A stretch of DNA of 64,000 nt, from positions 34,144,163 through 34,208,162 of the forward strand of contig JAQNBH010000015.1 of the NCBI GenBank assembly GCA_028752905.1, written 5' to 3'. The notes under the pieces were generated by a model. That model was not told the origin of the DNA, did not search any database, and saw only the letters and a program-made list of their open reading frames with translations. Source of the stretch: Cladorhizidae sp. MBARI D1340-BT2. Lineage: Eukaryota > Porifera > Demospongiae > Poecilosclerida > Cladorhizidae. Made by a program: the position numbers and the translations under genes. Shown piece after piece: positions 33,101-44,717 of the stretch. Every line of letters begins with the position of its first letter. Positions within the stretch are counted from its first letter, which is position 1.

Positions 33101-36100
33101 GAAACTTGACTGTACTCAGATTTTGGTTGTAATTTCCACACTCTGATTATTGGGGTTTTTTTTAATGGAAATGAGATGTGACCAGACCACAAATTCCATA
33201 CCTTGTTTAAACCTGTACTATATTAGGTGCTGATCACTTTAATAGTAAGGGGTGCCCTAAATATTGTCTACATTGGTAAATATAAATTCTTGTTTTTAAA
33301 AACATTTTTACTTAAACGAAGGAATTAAGAATGTTCTTGCATAGACCACAATCTAAATTCACATGCACCATTATTGTACAGCTTTTTAAAATCTATACTA
33401 TAATTTGGTATACAAGTTTTAAAAGGTAAAGTGACATCTAATATTTGGTCCACATTATACTTCTTGCTTCCTTTCTTTTTTGACAAGACAATTTTTTGGT
33501 TTTGTAAAACTGTATTAAGTGCACTCACGGAGTTCAGTTCGAGTAATAAATGTAGTGGTGAACAATGATGAAGATCCTGGTCCAATCTGAGTCCTAGCAG
33601 TGATGATGATATTGGAGATATTAGTTTGGGGTTTAAGGTTTGATATGGTGTAAGTTTGAGGGTCAGATGTGGCATTCAACTTGTCAGTAAGAGAGGAGGT
33701 TCCATTCACTGTGTACTTGATGTCATAGCCAGTAAGAACACCATTAGGATTCTGAGGAGCACTCCATGACAACTGCAGGGTGTAGAAACTGGCACTGCCC
33801 ACAACAAGACCCATCACAGGACCAGGCACTGCATAATAGTTAGGCATATTAATAATACAGACTTAAAGTATCGAATTTTTAATACCTCCTTCTTCAGTTC
33901 TTATTCCAATGGGAGCAGTGTATGGTCCAGTGCCATTGACATTGACTCCTGCCACATGAAATCTGTACTCAGAGATGGGCAAGAGTCCACCAACAGTATA
34001 AGTGGTTTCTGAAGGATTAATATTTCTCGAAATCAGTGTACCATTTATATTCCCACTGTAGATTACAAGTAGGTCATAACTAGTTATGTCACCATTACGT
34101 CCTCTACAGTCTATAGCCAACCAAATCAATGTGATGCTTGTTGAAGTTATTCTACTAGTTGTGAAGTTAGTTGGTGCAGCATCTGGAACTATGTACATAT
34201 GTATCTAATGATGACAACCTTAAATGTATTATATCACCAAAATATTTTTAGAGGGTACCCACCTGCTGTTAGTGTGGTGAAAGTAATCGGGTCTGATAAC
34301 CTCTCTAGATCAAGTGCATAAGCAATGACATTGACATCGTAAACAGTGAATTCTTCCAGGCCATCATAAATTACTGAGTTAGTGTAGGTGGTAATATTAT
34401 CGCTTCCATAAAATGGGCATAGTTGCTGGTCAGTGACTGTTCTGGTGAATATTACTGTATACTTCTCTGCTGGTAGACTTTCTAGTTCATCTAGTTGCCA
34501 GCGTATGTTGGCTGAAGTGGTTGTCACTATCACTGGTTGCTGAATAACAGGCTTCAGTAAATCTATTAAAAAAAAAATAATGCATAGAAATACAAATCCT
34601 GAATGCAATAAAATTATTATCTCCTCACCTCGCACAGTGATAGATTTTGGACCTATCACTGCACTATTAAAGTGGCTGGTACGGGCCACCACACGAAAAT
34701 TCAATATATCAGAAACGGAAACTGGTTTAAAAATGTGAGTAGAATCAAATGATATCATTCCTGAATTAATATTCTCATCAGTTGCGAGCTGGTATCCTCT
34801 ATTGGGAGGAGGAACTGGAGGAGTCCAGCTTATTTGTACACTGTTTCTACTAATTTGACGGAGCACAATATCAGTGGGAGGATCAGCAGCTGCAGAAAGA
34901 CACAAACAAACACTCAATAATTTTACTAACAGAGATCAGTGTAGGTAGGTAGACTAAATCTCAGCTGGTGATAGTGTGAATTCTTTGGTTAATTGCAACA
35001 ACCTCAATGAATATGATTATCTTGGCCAGATGGGCAGAATGGGTATTCTACTAGTGCTGAATATAGACAAGACACCAAGAATAATAAATCTTCTCTGTTT
35101 AATAGGAAATAATGTCGTGAAGGTGTGACGATGATTGTGGGAAAGGGGGTGGAGGGGGAGGATGCAACCAGAATGCAGGACACCTATTAACTTCCCATGC
35201 CCCTTCCCCAAGAAGCCACACCTTTTATAATTTTTATTTCCAGTGGGATGATAATCACACCCAATAATTATTTGTCTGCTGTCACCTTGGAGTTTAAGAG
35301 AGAACTCCAGAAGGTCTAACAGCTGTGCAACAAATCATCAACAACCAGGCTGTAATCGTATCAACAACTTGGGTATAAATAGAATCAAGAAGTTTTAGGA
35401 GCAACCAATCAACATGTTCTGGAATAAGTTTGACAAAAGTAGGTAATACTAGAATTCAGAAAGTAAGTTTATAAGAGCATATTTACACATCACTATTTTG
35501 AAAGTAAGGTGGTACGAGTGGCTTTCTTACACATAGTAATTAGTTCTTCACTGAGTTTGATATCAAAACAACAGCTACCACAGTTAAACTTCAATGACAT
35601 TAGAGCAGTGATGATCTACATTTGACCTTTGATCTGTATATATTTTCCTCGATATAGAAAACCCTCGTTCAGAGTCGGCGTTTGAATATGGAATTGATAA
35701 TAAGCCCATCATTAGTTAGTACGATTTGAGAAATATTTTACCAAGTGCAGTTTGTAGCTTGTGAATCCCACCAAAGTGATCCAGTTCGAGGTTTTGTTGC
35801 CCCATCTGAAACATGATATGCACTTAGTGTAGGGAGGTCTGCTAGCAAAAGGTTGAAATGTATGAGGATGTTTTCCCAGGTTGGAGTACTCCCAGATCTT
35901 TCAGTAGAGTGTCGCTGAAAAACTTTTGCAGCATCTTCATTGTAGCCAAGTAAAAGCTTTTCACAGATAGAACGGCTTTGTGACATACTCAGCTTGCAGT
36001 TGAGCAATATTATCGCATGTGTTGCTGATTTCAATGGAAATATCTTTATCAAGGAGCTGGTTTTCTCCTCTAAGCTAAGGAGGCTTAAGTTGTCATCAAT

Positions 36101-39100
36101 CCATCTTCAAACATTTTGAGTCAACAGGCTTTAGAAGAGCCAATTGAAGTGATCCATTGATTGGAAGATGGGAGAAAGGAATAGGAATAGTCCTAGCCAA
36201 GGGATTCTGATGCCTATAAGTAATACTAACAACTTTGTTGCATGGTCAAGAATCAAAGAAAACAAGATTTTGTTGACAATTGGTGCTCTCTCTTCACCTC
36301 TGAGCCAGAAGTTATCAAAAAGCATTGCTTAATCCATTGGCCAAGACTTCTTTGCTGTATAAGCCACTAGTTAGCTGGACATACCCTACTTCCTGTCATG
36401 TGATGACCAGTGCAGCAAAGTTGCCAGTATCTAGTGCAAGAATGGACATGCCTTGTGACTTATAATTATAAGCAGGACCATTCATGTGCCAGTCATTGGC
36501 AGCTTATGCTACTGATTGGCACATGAATGGCCCTGCTTATATCCTAAATTACAGATTATTACCACCCTGAGCCTAATTCCATCACCGTATACAAATCTGT
36601 ATACGCAAAATTAAATAAAATCTCTCTTTTCCATCAGCGTCATTAGAGTCAATACATTCTACCAATCACTGCAAACAAAACTAACACATTCAGCACCAGT
36701 TCCTAACCAGTTCCTATTCTGATATCTTTACCATACGTGCCAGGCTAAATTTTCCGGATTTGATTATTAGGTTGTTTCTTCTGGTACATCTTTCAGGAGT
36801 TTTAATCTTTTCAAGTGCTTTGTGATTAATTGTGCATCCATGTGCACATTTTTCGTAAGCACAGCTGTGGCTGTCAATCAAAAAATTGGCAAAAACAGGT
36901 GTATGTGGAATTCTCTCTATGACCTCTATCTGGGTTCTGGTCTTGCCATATCCAAACCCTCCTATCCACCTGGATGAATTCACCAAACTCAGTATTCTCG
37001 GTAGTAGTTAAATAAGTCCATGCTCCCCAGCTTCATGCCATTCATGACCTTGTCAAGATGTTTGTCCTGAGGTGGACCAGAGAATCAATGCTCAATGGCT
37101 GCACACTGGATATGACATCCGTTCTTCAAGAGCAACTAATAAGCTCATTTAACCATTTCTTTTTCTTACTCCTGATGTGTTTAGCAAAGAAGGAGCAGGC
37201 TTTGATTGTAGCTACCCTGAGACACCACATCCTGATTGACTCAAGGTTGGGATATCCAGCCGAAATAAAAAGCAAATTTACACTTGATTGTTAAGAAAGT
37301 CGTGTCTTGATAAAGTGGTCATTTAACTAGTCAGCCAGTCCCATGAAGCAGGTGGGTAGTCCAGTATTATAATGGCTCTTGTCAGTTCAGCTGTGACAGC
37401 AAACTAATCAGAAATAAAGCCTGAGGGAAATTTATCTTGCAAGTGCAATAGACAATCGATCAATGAATTATGAAACAAAAAGTTTTGTCCAATAAAGCAA
37501 TGGAGGAACTGGCACCTCTGCTTCCTGATGTCAGGAAATGTTCCAGAAAATTACAAATTAATAATATGCCAACTACATGAGTCAGTTATGCAAACACGTT
37601 AGGAAGAAGGCATTTGTAATGTTTCTTATAGTTTGCTTTACTGTTGCATTACACTAGTATTAAGTAGCTCAGACCTCCTGATGTAGGGGGTTGCTGGAGA
37701 AGCCAATTTTTTGTTGGGGGATTGAGATATCATGTGGCTTTGTAGTTTGACATTGCTATCTCAAAACTTCAGAAAAAGGCTGAACACTACCTTAAGTCTA
37801 CCCCTCCCCCCCCCCCTCTCCCCCACCTTCCCCCCATCCCCTCCCACCCCCTCCCCCACCCCCACCTCCATGAAGCTTTCTCTGTGCTTGCCCATCAAAA
37901 CTTGCTAGATTGTCTGTCGATGAATATGTGGTATGTTATAGTTATATGTTGTGAACAATCTACTGGCCTTCTTAGAGTAGGTTGGCCCAAATCTTTCTTT
38001 GTTAAGTATATTCACAGAGCAGAATCCTGTGTATCCACCTAATAACATCATAGAACAGCCCTCTATCAAAATTCTGGATACAATACCTGTACCTCCATAC
38101 AGGAAAAGAGAAGGACACAATATACAGGGCACATGGGAATCCTCACAGAGAGCAAACCATATACAAACATGTGGATGTGGCACAACTAATGCACTATGGT
38201 CAGGGTTAGAAGTAGTGCTGTGGCAGTATAAAAGGCCTGTCACACCAAAACCAAGTGTTATTAGTTAAATTGCTGCTAGAACTAGTTTTAGTTGGATCTC
38301 CATAGATCTAGCTCTAGCTCTAGCCAAAGTGCATTAGCCATGACAAGGTTGCACCCATGTATTCTCATATAATTTGCAATTTGCAAGGTTCCCAAGGGTG
38401 CCATGTATTCTATGAGACCTGATAGGCTTAAAGAGGCTACATATAAGAGGTATGAGATCACGACATTTGTTTCAAAGCAGAACACTTTAGTTACTCAGTA
38501 TAAAGTAGTTGTGGTATTCCAGACACTACTTGCCTCTCTGGTGTAGATACAACCATGGAGGAACTGTGAGATAAAGAACAGGGTAATTCTATGCAACACC
38601 CCGCCCCTTCCTCTTTTCAGCCTTCCCATGAACCTCCCCCATTAGCCTCAGCCATGAGCCTCCCCTAAGTGCAATGCAACAATTTGTATTATGAGCTGAA
38701 ATAACTTTGCAAGCTTTAGTGACAAGTGACAAACAATGTATACCTATGGGTTGACAAAAAATGTTATGTATAATAAGTTCATATTCGTCTGACTTTAGCA
38801 GGATTTGGATGCAACAATTTTGTGGGTATACTTTTATGAGTTGAATATAAGGAATCATGTTCTTAGCAGTGGAGTAAAGCTTGGTTATAAGATCTGTGTA
38901 CAATTGAGTGCAACATTATACTAAGTACATTACTACAGAAATTAGAATGTCTTGAAGACTTTAATGTCTGAATAAAACTTAGCCTTAGCTCTAATGTTTG
39001 GCTGCTGGAACAGAGGAACCTGACCTTTTTAGCTAGCCTCTGCTGACTTCTGCATGATCATCCTTCTTTCAAAGAGAGGAGCTGTAATAGCTAAAGCATA

Positions 39101-42100
39101 TTTAGTATACTGTAACTACAAACACTGGAATGAGCATCTTTGTCGTGCAACTATGCAGCCAGTTCCATCTATACAGCCACATCTCTTTCACTACTTCCAT
39201 GGACTTTTATGCAGCGAGTTCTCTTTTTTTTATTACCAAGACAGAATTTTCTTTTAATTCTAATTCAGACGGAAGGCGTTTTTACAGGTGAATGTTCTAT
39301 TACATCGAAAGTTGAAGCCAGGTCAGATTGTGGTGAATAATTTGTCAGTCAGTAAATCTATTACCAGCTGGGTGGTCTACAGCAGTGCAGGTAAAGTGTA
39401 CATGAACACCTTGATAACCATGCCCGTTTCCACTTATCACTCATTAAAAATGGTCCCTCTAAAGTTGGACTGGCCAGAGCAGCACTGTGTATGTATCTAT
39501 TTGTATGCACCTATGCACCCATGTAACACAGTCACTCGTAAAAGGTATGAATGAGTCACCCACCTAAATAAAATGGGCCTGCATTAAACAAGGAAAACTG
39601 GTTGGCATATAGAAGTAATATACTACTAGCATATAAGTATAAAAATAGCATTATGTCATGTATTAATAATAAAAACATACAGTGTACCTTCCACAGTGTA
39701 TGTGCCCACTATGTCAGAGGCTGTGACTGCATTATTGACATGGTATGTGAACACTCCAGGTAGTCTCCCTGTCACTGTTATTATGCTCTCATACATTTTG
39801 AGGGAACAATCTGCATTAGCATTGCCTATTAATCTTGGTTCAACAATTCTGTAGCTGCCAAGATGGGTGAGATCAACACTGTCCCTTTTCCAAGTGGAAG
39901 CTGTAGGGTTACCTCCTTGAGATAAGCCTCTCAGGATAAATCCATATCGCGTAGGATCAAGGAAGTAACTAGGTCCAGATAGTACTATCATGCTTGATTT
40001 AATAGCACCTAAAGATACACAAAAAATTACAAAATGAAAGTAATGTTCCAATTTTTCATAAACTGCTCTAAGGGTATAGCTGCCAACTGTCCCCAAATCT
40101 TCCAGGGTAACCCTAAACTTTATATACTGTTCTGCTCCATCATGGATGAACCATGCAGAACATTGTCATTATTGTACCTGTTCTGCACTCTATTGTAAGC
40201 AACTGTGAACTATGATTTTGTATGAAGTTGTGAAAACTTCTGGTGACACTGTAGCCATAAAAACAGCATATTGACTTGTCAGTTAGCAAAATATGCAAAT
40301 TTGAACAACCGACTAATTTACCACATGTGCGATTCATACCCATAATTAAGTTTATTCATGCAATGGTGTACTCCTTTAATTAATGGGTGCAGCTTGTCCT
40401 GGATTTTTTCCTGGCTGCCAAGCCTGGTGGCTTGGAAACAGGCATTGGCAAGTTGTACTTGCAAGTTGAGCACTGCTCATCATTAGCAATGACATTAACA
40501 CATGTAGTTTGAGCTCTTATATAAACTCTAAGATGACCTAATAAAACTAAATCTTTCTTCAATGTCCTGAAACCAGGTAAAATAAACTCGGCTAACAGAA
40601 AAGAGAAAGGTGCTTAAAGCACTATGCTGTCTATAACAGTTAAGTGGTCAAAGAGTGAATACACTAGCCTACAAAACTATAAATCATGTTAAGAGTACCA
40701 CTTACCCTAATGAATATATACTACTTATTTGTACGTCAGCTGATAAAAAAAAGTATAAAATCTTTCAGTAAAAACCACCAAAGTCAAGCATCGATTAATT
40801 ATATTGAACTTGCGGTCATGCTACTACATTTCATAACATCATATACCATTACCTAAACTTACAAATTATGTTAGAAATTTTCACTCATGTACTATATGTG
40901 GCAAGTGTAAAACCACCAGTTTTCATACAGTCATAGAATACTTAAATGCTAACAACAAAAATCTAGAAAATATTATTCAAAACTAGAGATTAAGCTATAT
41001 AGCTACCAAGATTCCACAAAGAGATTGTAGAATGGGCTAACCTAGCTACTGGTGGGCACTTACAAGAGCCTGAACTTGAAACACAACCACCATAATTTTT
41101 CTGTATTTTTTCAGTTGATTAGTTATCTATTTGTTATCTATTCATTCTATTCATTTGGCCATTACATAAAAATATGTATAGAATAATAGCAAGGTTCTTC
41201 TTTGTTTTGTGTTTAGTTATATTCTAATTGTTGTTATTTATTTACTTATCGTATAGTTCATATGCAGCAAGTGTATGCCAGGGTGTGGTCGCATCACGTG
41301 TTGATAACTACCTATATACCAGGCAGTATATATTAACCTCACACGAGTCATAGCATCTCGTTATTCCTGATGAAAGTTATAGCATCTAGCCTAAATGTCA
41401 AGACAGGTCCCTTTAAGGACTTGGTAAAAGTTGCACAGGTAAGCTCCACCAACCAAACAGTAGATGTTTTGGAAGAGGACAGTTGCCTGGAGCGAGAATT
41501 TCACAAGCCAAACAGCTGAACTGAAAGCAGGTCATTCATTCTGCTTATAATATTTAATGGATGCAATCTTTACTAAATTCTGATTACAAAAACAGCAATG
41601 AGCTAGCTTGATTGCATCACCAGTTTCACTACAATGAGTAACTGATGAATGATGGACATGAAATGGGAGATCTCTAGTCTCCTGATAGAGAGTTTTAAGA
41701 ATGGACCTAACTGTATTCAAGTCATCAAGGGGGAAAATAACAAGAAAGAGAAGCTGGAACATTGTTTAGTAAGAATAATAATAGAGATAGAAAGACAACG
41801 CAAACAATAGAAACCACATTATTATTCCTGATGAAGACTAGAGCATCTAGTCGAAACGTCGAGAGAATTCAATTTCAAGTTGATTATTGAGAAGATTATT
41901 GTAATGTCAAAAATGAAGTGAAACAAGAATTTACCAGGTAGACCACAAAAAATCACAAGACTCTTTACTTATTAAAATAATGAATAGCTAATAATTATAA
42001 AGGGTCCTATAAGTGTTTGTTGTCTGCACCGGTGAATTTATTTCCAATAGTTACGTTGTTTTCATTTCTTTTTATAGTCCACAGCCTCCTACAAGAAGTT

Positions 42101-43859
42101 ACTCAGGATAACTCCAGAACTAACCGTTATTCTTTATCGTGGTTATTATTAAAGTATACACTTATGCCTGTGTAATCTTTTGTTTGGCACAATTGGGACC
42201 AGTCAAAACTCACATTCGACAGCCAGTTGATTATAATCGGGATTGTTCGGAGCTCCGAGCATGTGTAGCTGCTGATGATGAGCTCAAATGTTTGTCGCAT
42301 GCCACAGGCCCAAATTTCAGATTCAGCAGTGCTGATTTTGTGCAGGAATGTTTTGTTTCTTGTGTACCACCATGCCTGTGGTTGAGCTGTACTAGGCTTT
42401 GCAATGGAGGTTTTGCCTATGGATTTGTTGGAGGGGCTGGCTAGATACTGGTGTAGGTTAGTGTTGTCACTAAGTCAGCCTTCATTCCATCAGTCTTGCA
42501 CCAAAGGAGGAGAAGATTGGTTCTGGGTTGCTATATCTCTAGCCTGAAAAGTAAAGTGCTTCATCCATATATGCTTAAATAACAGGTTTGGGATTATGCT
42601 TCCGGGAAGTTCAAATTTCTCGGAGTTTCAGCAGCAGGTGTTGGTAGCAGATATCAGCTGAAGGAATACCAGCTAACACTTCTAGCATCTGGATAAGTGA
42701 CACATGAGTGTTCCAGAGATGTTGCATAAAGCATCATTGATGGCAACATCAAGCGTTCTTGCGTAACAGTTGTGGGACTTGGTGGGAACTGTATACTCGA
42801 TAGCAAGCAAGACAAAAAAAATACAGAGATCCAAAATTAGCACCTTAAAGTTGGCACCCTATTAATAGTTACCAACCTACTTCTTCATGTTGACCAGTGC
42901 CTATGTCTTCAGAACTAGAAGCCTTACAAGTGAGAACAATTGACGACCGAAGTACACAGAAAACTTCTCAAACTTCAGGAGCTTACCATTTAGAGAAATA
43001 TTATACTTCCAGTGAGTGTATTCCAGTGAGTGAAATAATTGATAAAATAATAAACCTCTTCTTAAGACTCAACTTTAGATGCCACAACTTGTATTTGCAG
43101 AGAGAGGCAAGGTATGCTTCCAGATCAAGCTTGTACTTTACAATAAGCCCATCATTAGTTATGAGAAATCTTTTATTCACCAAGAGCAGTCAATGATAAG
43201 CATGTAATAAATAATAATAATAACAAGTAGGTATATAGGTGTAGTCAATTATGTCACACTAGGTAGAGGTAAGTAGGAAGGTAGGCAGGCACATAAGAAA
43301 GGAAAAAAGAATGTAATTATGTAAATAAGTGAGTAGAACTCCACAAACCAAACAGCAGAGAACTACAACACCAGTGTCTTCTTTTAAACACTTTTCTAAG
43401 TTGTATCTTGTTACGAGTTATTACTTACTCTTTAAATAACAAGATACTACTTAGAACTGCTGTTTATAATGGGAGGTTCAGACTGACATACTTCACATTT
43501 GGGTTCTGGAATCACATCCATTATATGTAGCTAGCTACGCATTTCCCCCCAAATTAATATATAAATCGCGTGGTAGAGTTTTGGTATAAATTTACTTCAT
43601 TCGCAATAAAATCTGCTGGACAGATTGGAACAAATTTGGCTGTTGGTAGACCCATGGAATTACAAAATTACAAACTACATGATAAGTATGGACAATGTGG
43701 AATTAAATGATTTAGGTCAAATTTTTATCAGAATTTTTTTAGATTTCATGGGTGGTTGAAGAGGGGATTTATGAATCACAATTCCACCAAGAACTTACAT
43801 TGAGCCTCCACTGATGATAGTGCAATAAGCAACAAGGAAAGCACTAAAATTAGATCCAT
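26947..43859 (-). CDS. Gene B: complete Ig/FN3 single-pass membrane protein
   Basis: Nine coding segments are predicted on the minus strand: 43859-43799 (signal peptide), 40008-39688 (Ig-like), 34889-34629, 34562-34263, 34188-33886, 33828-33529 and 32003-31674 (five FN3), 28630-28519 (transmembrane) and 27190-26947 (cytoplasmic tail and stop). Lengths are 61, 321, 261, 300, 303, 300, 330, 112 and 244 nt. The sum is 2232, giving 743 residues plus stop in one open frame. Junctions are phase 1 from the signal peptide through the last FN3 exon, then phase 2 into the tail. The role is inferred to be an adhesion or receptor protein without a catalytic domain. It is a tandem paralogue of gene A. Large introns have been invaded by repeats; FN3-1 to FN3-4 remain compact with introns of 57-74 bp. 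Confidence 0.82.
27191..28518 (-). other. Gene B intron 8
   Basis: Contains a C-rich tract (27405-27440) and a decayed PLE/hammerhead-type repeat at about 27985-28115, which keeps the TTTCAAGTTGATTATTGAG and GAGAGTTCATTGAGAG tail blocks. No coding feature. Confidence 0.55.
28519..28630 (-). CDS. Gene B exon 8: transmembrane segment
   Basis: Encodes ANTAVIFAISTFVAYSIILL and a further run of Leu/Val/Phe ending YIRKKFHAKN. This is a single hydrophobic helix of about 23 residues followed by a basic stop-transfer. Borders are TACAG and AG|GTAAGA. No open frame marks this exon because the flanks close it quickly. Confidence 0.75.
29507..29590. repeat. Inverted repeat of about 30 bp
   Basis: ACCCTTTTACATT...AATCATGCACACCAA (29507-29536) faces its imperfect reverse complement at 29552-29590, which has a 7-bp TGGTAAA duplication. 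The loop is about 15 nt. Confidence 0.7.
29957..30220. repeat. Tandem duplication of about 135-145 bp
   Basis: The two copies share TTGTTATTGTTGGCTGTACC and the block through GAGAGAATTCTACCACCC. Copy 2 carries a 10-bp insertion. Confidence 0.8.
31674..32003 (-). CDS. Gene B exon 7: FN3 domain 5, membrane-proximal
   Basis: 110 codons with VLSTTSANVSWSRQQISEIT and AEYQFQVAAQV, ending in a Thr/Ala-rich stalk. The acceptor is TGTGCAG and the donor chosen is T|GTAAAT at 31673, because only that phase-1 site joins the transmembrane exon in frame; the nearby CG|GTGTAA would run into a stop. Confidence 0.72.
32004..33528 (-). other. Gene B intron 6
   Basis: No coding feature is supported; frames here are short and without motifs. 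Confidence 0.5.
33529..34889 (-). CDS. Gene B exons 3-6: FN3 domains 1-4
   Basis: Exons are 34889-34629, 34562-34263, 34188-33886 and 33828-33529. Hallmarks include ISWTPPVPPPNRGYQLA, IRWQLDELESLPAEKYTV, LIWLAIDCRGRNGDITSY and LSWSAPQNPNGVLTGYDI. Introns are 66, 74 and 57 bp. The open frame running through the 34563-34628 intron (hydrophobic LLHSGFVFLCIIF text) is intron read-through, not a membrane segment, because splice sites match gene A. Confidence 0.85.
34890..39687 (-). other. Gene B intron 2
   Basis: A 4.8-kb intron between the Ig and first FN3 exons; the equivalent in gene A is only 495 bp. It holds a strong hairpin (36467-36541) and a C-rich tract (37801-37865). Frames at 35738-36052, 36714-36986 and 37905-38268 have no recognisable domain and are not called. 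Confidence 0.5.
36467..36541. repeat. 29-bp-arm hairpin
   Basis: The left arm 36467-36495 (TATAAGCAGGACCATTCATG...) pairs with 36513-36541 over 29 positions with one mismatch and one G-U wobble. The loop is 17 nt. Confidence 0.85.
39688..40008 (-). CDS. Gene B exon 2: Ig-like domain
   Basis: 107 codons between a TTTAG acceptor and a G|GTACAC donor, which is a weak donor. It shares GLSQGGNPT, TWKRDSVDL and GVFTYHVNNA with the gene A Ig exon. As there, the canonical strand-F Cys is Tyr. Confidence 0.7.
41060..41420 (+). mobile_element. PLE 3'-end remnant
   Basis: AAGAGCCTGAACTTGAA at 41069 matches the ORF end at 10901. It is followed by an AT-rich tail and a degenerate CCTGATGAAAG...CTAAATGTC motif at 41367-41400, the same order as in the 10.4-11.35 kb remnant. 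Confidence 0.5.
41828..41860 (+). ncRNA. Hammerhead-ribozyme-type motif, complete core
   Basis: CTGATGA (41828-41834) is followed by one A and then a perfect 6-bp stem II, GACTAG/CTAGTC (41836-41841 with 41847-41852, loop AGCAT). GAAAC (41853-41857) and GTC (41858-41860) complete it. The stem III bases ACGT are palindromic, as expected of minimal hammerheads that act as dimers. PLE terminal repeats are known carriers of such ribozymes. The tail AATTTCAAGTTGATTATTG recurs after the other copies in the window. Confidence 0.68.
43799..43859 (-). CDS. Gene B exon 1: signal peptide
   Basis: Encodes MDLILVLSLLLIALSSVEAQ plus one base and ends T|GTAAGT in phase 1. The T joins the GT opening the Ig exon to make a Cys codon, exactly as in gene A. 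A decayed second copy of this exon lies just upstream (43950-44018). Confidence 0.78.
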
Positions 43860-43949
43860 TTTCACTAATGTATATAAGACCATAGGGTTTTGTTCCAGAG
43901 TAAGCGTTTCACATCAATGCACTCTGCAGAATTCCATCAACAACTTGCA

Positions 43950-44018
43950 CGTGCCTGCCTCCACTGATGATTGCAGTAAACGAAAGGAAACCACTAACAT
44001 TAATAAGTCGGGTTGCAT
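43950..44018 (-). pseudogene. Decayed duplicate of the gene B signal-peptide exon
   Basis: The minus strand from an ATG at 44018 reads MQPDLLMLVVSFRLLQ and SSVEA, and shares the CATCAGTGGAGGC block with exon 1 at 43799-43859. The donor context is lost. It lies about 160 bp upstream of the used exon. Confidence 0.55.
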
Positions 44019-44234
44019 TTTGACCTAGAAAATAGTCTAGCGCTTTTTAGAGTTGTTTCCATGGTTTCAATTCCGCTAGAAGGGGTCAAGGTTCAGCGCG
44101 AGGGAACTGGAGAGCCTTGGCGGGGGCGATGCTGCTGGTGGCAGAGGGATAGCGCGGTGGTATACTAACTCTCACTCTACGGCCAATTATTGCTTATTCT
44201 CTCTCCCTCTCTCTTTTGCCCTGACCATAGCTAG

Positions 44235-44345
44235 TGGAAGAGGGGAATTTGGTGACGCATAGTTGTTGAATCTTTAAGGGGTCCAGATTGAAAATCTACC
44301 GGGTGCCAACTTGACACAGGAATTTGAAAAATTCTGCCAAAATCA
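44235..44345 (+). repeat. Dispersed repeat, copy 1
   Basis: Shares GTGACGCATA, GGGTCCAGATTG and GAATTTGA blocks in the same order with the reverse complement of 57420-57545. Confidence 0.6.
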
Positions 44346-44717
44346 ATTATAATTTATTGAACTGTAAATGCAAGATAAATATTTAAGTTGGCAATTAAAT
44401 AAATGGTTGCAAGTTTGCATGTTTTTATCATAACTGATCGTTGCCAACCGTCCCGGAATGGTCGGGACAGTCCCGTGAATTTTGAGTTTTGTCCCGTTGG
44501 TGTCCTTCTCCCGGAAATGTCCCGGAATTTACAGCTACGCGCACCTTGCGCTTCCACTCGCCACTGTGCAGACTCAAGCCTGTTTAGTTTAGTCCTTTAA
44601 CACTCGTAAAGCAACAAAAACAGGACACTTTTTAGCAGAGAAAAACTTCAGATAAATCCAGCGGGTGTGCCAAACAACCTTTGACCATGTTTCGGCACTC
44701 ACGTGAAACTTCTCAAA

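Larger units (their letters stand above)
40009..43798 (-). other. Gene B intron 1
   Basis: Contains PLE debris: a GAGCCTGAACTTGAA match to the 3' end of the GIY-YIG ORF at about 41070, and hammerhead-type motifs at about 41370 (decayed) and 41828 (intact core). No exon is supported. Confidence 0.55.
43860..44700. other. 5' flank of gene B, GC-rich patch and dispersed repeat
   Basis: 44090-44165 is locally GC- and CpG-rich and may belong to the gene B promoter. 44235-44345 is a dispersed repeat shared in inverse orientation with 57420-57545. 44440-44560 contains a run of GTCCCG-type repeats. Confidence 0.4.

Noticed and set aside
34563..34628. Apparent hydrophobic membrane segment between FN3-1 and FN3-2 of gene B
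   Set aside because: It is an intron kept open by chance; splice sites match the paralogous gene A junction.
35738..36986. Minus-strand frames in gene B intron 2
   Set aside because: No motif could be tied to a family; low-complexity checks and searches would be needed before calling a gene.
43866..43880. TATATA box just upstream of the gene B start codon
   Set aside because: It lies too close to the ATG to place a start site about 30 bp downstream, so chance AT-richness is more likely.
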